Source: Rhodospirillaceae bacterium (GTDB taxonomy: Bacteria; Pseudomonadota; Alphaproteobacteria; Rhodospirillales; Casp-alpha2). Taken from it: a stretch of DNA of 48,458 nt. Below are positions 43,551 to 48,458 of this stretch, piece after piece. Each line of letters opens with the position of its first letter. Positions within the stretch are counted from its first letter, which is position 1. The stretch spans positions 1-48,458 of the forward strand of contig PALN01000042.1 of the NCBI GenBank assembly GCA_002706405.1. Direction: 5' to 3'. A program made the translations under genes and the position numbers. A model generated the notes under the pieces. The model saw only the letters and a program-made list of their open reading frames with translations, was not told the DNA's origin and did not search any database.

Positions 43551-44393
43551 ATGACATACCAGCATATTGACGTTCGCCCCATCGCCGGCGCCTTGGGCGC
43601 CGAAATCCACGGCGTTGATTTCTCTCGGGACCTTGCCGACGAGGTGGTGGCCGAAATTCGCCGGGCTTGGCTCGACCACCTCGTGGTGTTCTTTCGCGGC
43701 CAATCCCTGACCCCGGCGCAGCAGCTTGCCGCCGCCAAGCGGTTCGGGGAGCCCGTGGAATACCCCTTCGTTCAGGGCCTGCCCGACTTTCCGGTCATCA
43801 CGCCGATCGTCAAACTGCCCCATGAAAAGGTGAATTTCGGCGGCCTGTGGCATACGGACACGACCTATCAGCCGCGCCCGCCCATGGCGACCATGCTCTA
43901 CGCGCTGGAACTGCCGCCCTATGGCGGCGACACCATGTTCGCCAGCATGTACATGGCCTATGAGACGTTATCGGACGGGATGAAGGATTTGCTGGCGCCG
44001 CTGACCGGGGTGTTCCGCTCCGACAAGAAACGGGTTTCGGACACTCGCGCCGCGCGGGTCGCCGACGCGCCGAAGGAAGACGTCTCCAAGCCCAAGATCG
44101 CCGAACATCCGATCATCCGCGTCCATCCGGAAACCGGGCGCAAGGCGCTCTATGTCAGCCTCGCCCATACGACCAATTTCAAGGGCTGGACCGAGGCGGA
44201 AAGCGCGCCCTTGCTGAACTACCTGTTCGAACATCAGACGCGGCCCGAATTCACCTGCCGCTTCCGCTGGGAGCCGGGCTCCATCGCGCTGTGGGACAAC
44301 CGCTGCGCCCTGCACAACCCGATCAACGACTACCACGGCCACAAACGCGTCCTGCACCGCATCACCTTCGCCGGCGACGCGCCGAAGGGGTAG
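43551..44393 (+). CDS. TauD/TfdA-family 2-oxoglutarate dioxygenase
   Basis: A 280-residue Fe(II)/2-oxoglutarate-dependent oxygenase. Iron ligands are the HxD of GLWHTDTTYQPRPPMATM and the distal His in NRCALHNPIND; the 2-oxoglutarate-binding Arg is in GHKRVLHRITFAG. The N terminus (IDVRPIAGALGAEIHGVDFS) is typical. Known members release sulphite from taurine or cleave aryloxyacids; this substrate is unknown. It is divergent from the M81 gene. Confidence 0.92.
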   Translation: MTYQHIDVRPIAGALGAEIHGVDFSRDLADEVVAEIRRAWLDHLVVFFRGQSLTPAQQLAAAKRFGEPVEYPFVQGLPDFPVITPIVKLPHEKVNFGGLWHTDTTYQPRPPMATMLYALELPPYGGDTMFASMYMAYETLSDGMKDLLAPLTGVFRSDKKRVSDTRAARVADAPKEDVSKPKIAEHPIIRVHPETGRKALYVSLAHTTNFKGWTEAESAPLLNYLFEHQTRPEFTCRFRWEPGSIALWDNRCALHNPINDYHGHKRVLHRITFAGDAPKG

Positions 44394-44630
44394 GTGGGGA
44401 GAGTGAGGTTGAATATCTACGTCTAGCCAAGCTCCGCAATATGGCCACGCATGATACCAGGGGAGGGAGCTCCAATCCCGGCCTTAGAAGGTGTTGCTGC
44501 TCCTGTAGTAGTTAAAGGTTTCCGGGTTAGGGCCTGAACGCCCAGGGGCAGGTAGTGAAGGTAACCGTTTCTTTATCATGCGTTCTCAGGTCATCTGTTC
44601 AAGATTATACAAGCACGCTATTCTCTACGA

Positions 44631-45407
44631 ATGAGTGTAATGGATATTTTGACCGAGGATTTCCTGGTCGAGCTACCCGACGACCCGCGTGCGGCATTCG
44701 GGATGGTGCTGCGTCGTGCAGACACTTACGTCTCCGAAGCCCTCCAGGCTTTAGACGAGAGTGAAGGGAACGGTTGGTATAGCTATGTGACGGCACAACA
44801 CACAGCGATGAATACCATTATTGCTGTAGCGAAGCGTTATGACATCGAGCCATTCGCGAGCATGGCCGTGCCACCACGGAAGGGCTTCGATTCCGATCAG
44901 TTCACCGAATTTAAGGTCCAACTAGATCATTACGCTGCGCAATTGGTACTTGATAACAGTATCCGCGGGAAGCGTGATGCGGTCGAAATTGATGCGAAGG
45001 TTAAGGACCGCCTTCGCCAACACATATACGGTATCAAGACCCTGATTGATCAGGCGGAAATGCCGGAACCTAGACGTGCGCTTCTGCACAAGCGTATAGC
45101 TGCCTTTGAGGCGGCGCTTGAAAAGCCACGTGTAAACGTGGTGATGCTTGCCGGGGTGATGGTGATGATCTTGGCTGGGGCTGCCAATATTAGCCAGCTC
45201 GTCGATAGCCCGGCGATGAATAAGCTGGTAGCGACAATTATGGCGACGATTGGTGAAGCGAAGGCTATCGATGAAGAGAAACGAGATCTGCCGCCGGTCC
45301 AATCGCCAAAACCTCTCTTGCCACCTCGCCCAAACGACATTACCGCAGATTCGAAAGAGCGAGAGGGCACGTCTTCTACTGGTTTGGATGACGATATCCC
45401 GTTCTAG
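44631..45407 (+). CDS. Orphan single-helix membrane protein of atypical composition
   Basis: A 258-residue protein I do not recognise. It has a soluble, mainly helical N-terminal part (about residues 1-165), one clear transmembrane helix around NVVMLAGVMVMILAGAANIS (about 168-188), and a Pro-rich acidic C-terminal tail ending LDDDIPF. The codons are markedly more AT-rich than in neighbours. No ribosome site precedes either ATG (44631, 44640); TATTCT about ten bases before could be a -10 for a leaderless message. It lies between non-coding stretches of 237 and 149 bases, like a recently acquired accessory gene, possibly defence-related. Confidence 0.65.
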   Translation: MSVMDILTEDFLVELPDDPRAAFGMVLRRADTYVSEALQALDESEGNGWYSYVTAQHTAMNTIIAVAKRYDIEPFASMAVPPRKGFDSDQFTEFKVQLDHYAAQLVLDNSIRGKRDAVEIDAKVKDRLRQHIYGIKTLIDQAEMPEPRRALLHKRIAAFEAALEKPRVNVVMLAGVMVMILAGAANISQLVDSPAMNKLVATIMATIGEAKAIDEEKRDLPPVQSPKPLLPPRPNDITADSKEREGTSSTGLDDDIPF

Positions 45408-45447
45408 CTCGGACACATTTCCGCTTCTGGGCCTCATCAAAAGTCGA

Positions 45448-45481
45448 AACGATGAGAGAGTTGGAACGATGAGAGAGTTGG
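45448..45481. repeat. Two tandem copies of a 17-base unit
   Basis: AACGATGAGAGAGTTGG occurs twice head to tail just after the orphan gene, followed by AACG. This is a short duplication in non-coding DNA, perhaps a scar of insertion; no flanking inverted repeats are seen. Confidence 0.75.
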
Positions 45482-45556
45482 AACGTAAAGCGGATATCAA
45501 ACGTTCAGCAAAATTCATCCCCTTCAGGTCACTTGGGGCATCCCGCCCCCCAGCGA

Positions 45557-46579
45557 TTACCCCGGCTTGGTGCCGACGATCAGCCGGGTCAGGCCCGGGA
45601 CCATTTCGTGTTCCTGGATGTCGGTGAAGCCGACCTCTGCCATGCGGGCGGTCAGCCAACCCGGGGTGACCGAGCGGGCTTCGGGCGTGAAGGCCATGTG
45701 CTGAAGTTGCCAAAGGGCGGCCATGGGCGGGCCCTGGCGGTCGTCGTCGACCATGAAATCGTGGACCATGAAGCGCCCGCCGGGAGCTAGGCTGTCGAAG
45801 GCGTCGGAGACCATGCGCGGCAGCTCGCCGCCGGGGATGCCGGAAAACAGATAGGACATGAGGATCGCGTCCTGCTCCGTCGGCCAGGCGATTTCCAGCG
45901 CGTTGCCGGGGATGTAGCGCACCCGGTCGACCATCCCGGCCTCGGTAATGAAGCGCCAGCCCAGTTCGGACACGTTGGGGAAATCGATGATGGTGGCGGT
46001 CATCTCCGGATTGGCTTCGAGCAGGCGGATGGTCATGGCCCCGGTGCCGCCGGCGATATCCAGCAATGACTTGGCGCCCTTGAGGTCGACCAGCCGGGCG
46101 AGCGTCTTGCCCGGGCCGAGGGAGCCCGCGTGCTGGGCCTCGGAATAGATCGCGGCCTGTTTCGGGTCGGCCATCCAATGCTGATAGCTGTCGACCGCGT
46201 CCGGATCGAGGGAACCGTCCATGACCTCGTTCAGCTGCTGCAGGAACGGGTACATCTGGCGGTCGATCTGATAGCGCAGATAGTCGCCGAAATCGTATTT
46301 GGCGTCGCGCGACAGGAAGGCCGCCGCCCCCGGCGAGTTGGTATAGATTTCGTCGTCGGAGCGGTCGACCAGGCCGACGCTGGTCAAGGCCGTCATCAGA
46401 GTGGTGATGCGGTTGGTGGGAATTCCGGTTTTTTGGGCGATCTCGGCCGAAGTTTTCGGCCCGTCGGCCAGCACCGTGAACACGTCCACATGGAGGGCTG
46501 CGAACAGCGCCTTCGATGCCATAAACCCGAAGGCAAGTTTTGATACGTCCTCAGCCGTTTCCACCAGGCGTCCATCCAT
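45557..46579 (-). CDS. SAM-dependent O-methyltransferase (CrtF/acetylserotonin-methyltransferase-like)
   Basis: A 340-residue enzyme with an N-terminal winged-helix dimerisation domain (KLAFGFMASKALFAALHVDV, TNRITTLMTALTSVGLVDRS) and a Rossmann SAM domain: LLDIAGGTGAMTIRLLEANP, then IIDFPNVSELG, and the acidic loop ending in GGRFMVHDFMVDDDRQGPPM. The layout is that of bacterial O-methyltransferases such as CrtF or hydroxyneurosporene methyltransferase. No carotenoid or bacteriochlorophyll genes are in view, so the substrate is open. GGAGACGG precedes the ATG. Confidence 0.9.
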   Translation of the reverse strand: MDGRLVETAEDVSKLAFGFMASKALFAALHVDVFTVLADGPKTSAEIAQKTGIPTNRITTLMTALTSVGLVDRSDDEIYTNSPGAAAFLSRDAKYDFGDYLRYQIDRQMYPFLQQLNEVMDGSLDPDAVDSYQHWMADPKQAAIYSEAQHAGSLGPGKTLARLVDLKGAKSLLDIAGGTGAMTIRLLEANPEMTATIIDFPNVSELGWRFITEAGMVDRVRYIPGNALEIAWPTEQDAILMSYLFSGIPGGELPRMVSDAFDSLAPGGRFMVHDFMVDDDRQGPPMAALWQLQHMAFTPEARSVTPGWLTARMAEVGFTDIQEHEMVPGLTRLIVGTKPG

Positions 46580-46702
46580 GGGGTGCCGTCTCCAATCCTG
46601 ATTGTGTGTTGATCGATGGCGCGCACCCTAACACGCGTTTCCGCAATGTCCAAAATCGGACCCTTTCGGGCCGACCCGGCGCGCGGTTCCTAGGGCTGGC
46701 GG

Positions 46703-47875
46703 TCAGTCGGCCGCTTTGCGATAGGGCGCCAGGAAATCGCGGAACCGGCGCGCGACCTCGGGCGGGCTCACGGTCGGGCGGCCCAGTTCCTTCATGGATC
46801 CGGGGGCGATCTTCATATGGATCAGGTGCGGGCCGGGAGTCTTGAGCGCTTCCGTGACCGCCTGCTTCAGGCCGTCCAGGCTGTCGACTTCCCAGCCGGC
46901 GGCATAGCCGCAGGCCTGGGCGACGCGGGCGAAGCGCACGGCGGGGGCGGTGGTCGGCTGGCCGCCCGTGGAATCGTAGGTGCCGTTGTCGAACACCATG
47001 TGGATCAGGTTCGTGGGCGCCATGGACCCGATGGTTGCAAGCGACCCCAGCTTCATCAGGGCCGCCCCGTCACCGTCGAACACGACGATGGGCGAGGTGA
47101 CGTTGAGTGCCGCTCCCAGCCCCATGCCGGCGGCCCCGCCCATGGAGCCGACCTGATAGAGGTGCTGTTTGCGGTCTTCGATGGTGAACAACTCGCGCCC
47201 GCATTTGCCTGTGGTGGCGATGATGCCGGCGTCGTCGGGCAGGACCTCCAGCACGGCCTCCATGGCGCGCATGCGCCCCGGCAGGCCGTCGCCGGTGAAC
47301 AGATCCGTCACCGGGCCCATGTCGGGGGCGGGCAGGGGCGTGGCGTCCAGGCCGTCGTCCTTGACGCTGCCCTTTTCCATGATGAAGGCGAAGGGCAGGT
47401 TTTCCGCGTCCATGTAGCTTTGGGCGACCGTGAGGGCCGGGGTGACGGCTTGCGCCTCCGTCGGGAAGGGCAGATGGGGGATGCGGATGACGTCGAGCAG
47501 GTCCGGCGTGATCTCACCCATGACCTCGTGCTGGGGTTCGTCCTTCAACCCGGGCCCGCCCCGCCAGGTGGTCACCACCAAGGACGGGATGCGGAACGGA
47601 TGGTTCAAGGACGTCAGCGGATTGACGGCGTTGCCCAGGCCGGAGTTCTGGAACATCACCACCGTGCCGCGCCCGGCCAACCAGGCGCCGGAGGCGATCG
47701 CCACGGCCTCGCCCTCGCTGGCCGCCGGCACGTAGTCGAGCCGCGCATTGCCGCCCCCGGTGGCGCCGCCGACCACCTTGTTGATCAGGGGGGTGAGGAA
47801 CGAACAGGGCACGCCTGTGAAGAAGTCGAAGCCGCGCGCGCGCAGCGGGGTCAGAAAGTCGTCGGCGTCGATCAT
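46703..47875 (-). CDS. aepY: Phosphonopyruvate decarboxylase
   Basis: A 390-residue thiamine-diphosphate enzyme that turns phosphonopyruvate into phosphonoacetaldehyde, the step that makes phosphonate synthesis irreversible. The start LTPLRARGFDFFTGVPCSFL, YVPAASEGEAVAIASGAWLA, the QNSGLGNAVNPLTSL loop, and the TDP/metal motif FDGDGAALMKLGSLATIG followed by VFDNGTYDSTGGQP are typical. It is adjacent to a nucleotidyltransferase gene, also usual in phosphonate clusters, where PEP mutase (pepM) would be expected nearby beyond the right edge. GGAG is before the ATG. Confidence 0.9.
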   Translation of the reverse strand: MIDADDFLTPLRARGFDFFTGVPCSFLTPLINKVVGGATGGGNARLDYVPAASEGEAVAIASGAWLAGRGTVVMFQNSGLGNAVNPLTSLNHPFRIPSLVVTTWRGGPGLKDEPQHEVMGEITPDLLDVIRIPHLPFPTEAQAVTPALTVAQSYMDAENLPFAFIMEKGSVKDDGLDATPLPAPDMGPVTDLFTGDGLPGRMRAMEAVLEVLPDDAGIIATTGKCGRELFTIEDRKQHLYQVGSMGGAAGMGLGAALNVTSPIVVFDGDGAALMKLGSLATIGSMAPTNLIHMVFDNGTYDSTGGQPTTAPAVRFARVAQACGYAAGWEVDSLDGLKQAVTEALKTPGPHLIHMKIAPGSMKELGRPTVSPPEVARRFRDFLAPYRKAAD

Positions 47876-47969
47876 GGCGGGGCTCCGGGGCCAAAAGTCT
47901 GAAACCAGTTCCTTCTCCCTTAAGGGAGAGGGCAGTGAGGCTCAAGCTCGTTAGGGTTCTAGCGGCAGT

Positions 47970-48037
47970 GGGTGAGGGGGATTTTCGACCGAACCACCCC
48001 CTCACCCCGGCCCTCTCCCCCGGAGCGGGGGAGAGGG
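47970..48037. repeat. Pair of 11-base inverted repeats (REP-like)
   Basis: GGGTGAGGGGG (47970-47980) pairs with CCCCCTCACCC (47997-48007), and CCCTCTCCCCC (48011-48021) pairs with GGGGGAGAGGG (48027-48037). Such dispersed repeats are common in proteobacterial intergenic DNA; here it sits between two genes of one strand and may form a strong RNA stem. Confidence 0.6.
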
Positions 48038-48061
48038 AGGGTGGGAGATAGTCGTGGTTTT

Positions 48062-48458
48062 TTACAGGAACAGCTTTGCCTGGTTCAGGTCGGCGGCCTG
48101 ATCGATGTCCATCCATTGTCCGGCCACGTAGGCCACGGAAATCTCGTGCCCCTTGGCGACCAGGCGGGAGAACAGCGCGGGCAGGCCTGCCTTGGTCAGG
48201 CCCTCGGCCTGCATGGCGTCGATTTCGCCGCGCAGGATGTCCGCACCCGTTTCCGTGACGCGGGCCAGACCGACCCATTCGCCCGAAATGCGGTCCTCGG
48301 CGATGTCCGGGCCCATGGCGGTCAGGGTCACGGGCGCGTCCTCGTCCATGAAGTCGGCGGCGAAGGGCAGGGAGCAGTCGGCGAAATCGCGCACCCAGTC
48401 GGGCTGGGCGTCGTCGCCCTGGTGTTCTTCGCCGCGCGTCCGCCACTGGCCGTCGACC
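48062..48458 (-). CDS. Nucleotidyltransferase, C-terminal part (cut by the right edge)
   Basis: The last 131 residues of a protein that extends past the window. Visible blocks are EWVGLARVTETGADILRGEI, AGLPALFSRLVAKGHEISVA and YVAGQWMDIDQAADLNQAK, matching the C terminus of the sugar/choline-phosphate cytidylyltransferase-like domains that follow PEP mutase or stand alone in phosphonate clusters. No start codon with a ribosome site lies inside the window and the frame is open to the edge. Next to phosphonopyruvate decarboxylase, activation of a phosphonate head group as a CMP derivative is the likely role. Confidence 0.8.
   Translation of the reverse strand, partial: VDGQWRTRGEEHQGDDAQPDWVRDFADCSLPFAADFMDEDAPVTLTAMGPDIAEDRISGEWVGLARVTETGADILRGEIDAMQAEGLTKAGLPALFSRLVAKGHEISVAYVAGQWMDIDQAADLNQAKLFL

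Noticed and set aside
44394-44630. Possible tRNA, tmRNA or attachment site in the 237-base gap
   Set aside because: No cloverleaf, T-loop consensus or integrase gene could be found; I see no defined element here.

Overview
This GC-rich window (roughly two-thirds G+C by eye) looks like chromosome from an alphaproteobacterium, most likely a member of the Rhodospirillales or a relative. The pointers are a groES-groEL pair under a CIRCE-type element, an Usg-family protein, a DUF1488 protein, an XRE/ScfRs short-chain-fatty-acid type regulator, a leucine-degradation operon, and a copper nitrite reductase with a nirV-like gene beside it. I found no rRNA, tRNA, CRISPR array, integrase, transposase or IS element. 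Both edges cut genes: groEL on the left and a nucleotidyltransferase on the right.

Layout. 0-3.5 kb: groEL (partial) and groES leftward, usg rightward, then an OPT-family transporter. 3.6-9.7 kb: a signalling block with a lone receiver, a small membrane protein, a symporter-histidine kinase (CrbS-like), an Hpt protein and an XRE/ScfRs regulator that carries a histidine-kinase-like dimerisation domain. It is followed by a well-formed leftward micro-gene (26 residues). 10.1-13.8 kb: a tungstate uptake operon (tupBCA) with a large palindromic control region, and an HTH plus periplasmic-binding-like regulator facing it. 13.9-17.4 kb: a single-chain restriction-modification enzyme with base composition unlike its surroundings. 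17.4-21.1 kb: a TRIC-type channel, five consecutive small genes, a trypsin-like protease and a secreted Cys/Trp repeat protein. 21.1-25.9 kb: a glutathione transferase, an NMT1-like binding protein without a signal peptide, and two PAS-histidine kinases.

25.9-32.2 kb: leucine catabolism (ivd, mccB, mccA, mvaB). The order is interrupted by a small gene on the opposite strand, and no methylglutaconyl-CoA hydratase gene is present. 32.3-38.9 kb: a RidA protein, a small protein, an FNR-family regulator behind a perfect TTGAT-N4-ATCAA box, an isopropylmalate/isocitrate-type dehydrogenase, a GNAT-deacetylase fusion, a carboxymuconolactone-decarboxylase-family gene divergent from a TetR gene across three evenly spaced operator-like palindromes, and a haloacid dehalogenase. 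39.0-41.9 kb: a nitrite-reduction operon (nirK, di-heme cytochrome c, nirV) behind a TTGAC-N4-GTCAA box. 41.9-48.5 kb: an M81 peptidase, a TauD-type dioxygenase, an orphan membrane protein with atypical composition, an O-methyltransferase, phosphonopyruvate decarboxylase and the partial nucleotidyltransferase, the last two suggesting a phosphonate pathway that continues past the right edge.

How they fit together. Low-oxygen respiration is represented by the FNR-like regulator and the nirK operon. Molybdenum/tungsten supply is covered by tupBCA and its regulator. Acyl-CoA and short-chain carboxylate metabolism links the CrbS-like kinase, the ScfRs regulator and the leucine operon. The least familiar items are the XRE regulator with an embedded kinase dimerisation domain, the 26-residue micro-gene with its own promoter and terminator, the Cys/Trp repeat protein, and the triple-palindrome operator. 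All assignments were made by eye from motifs and family knowledge, with no database search.
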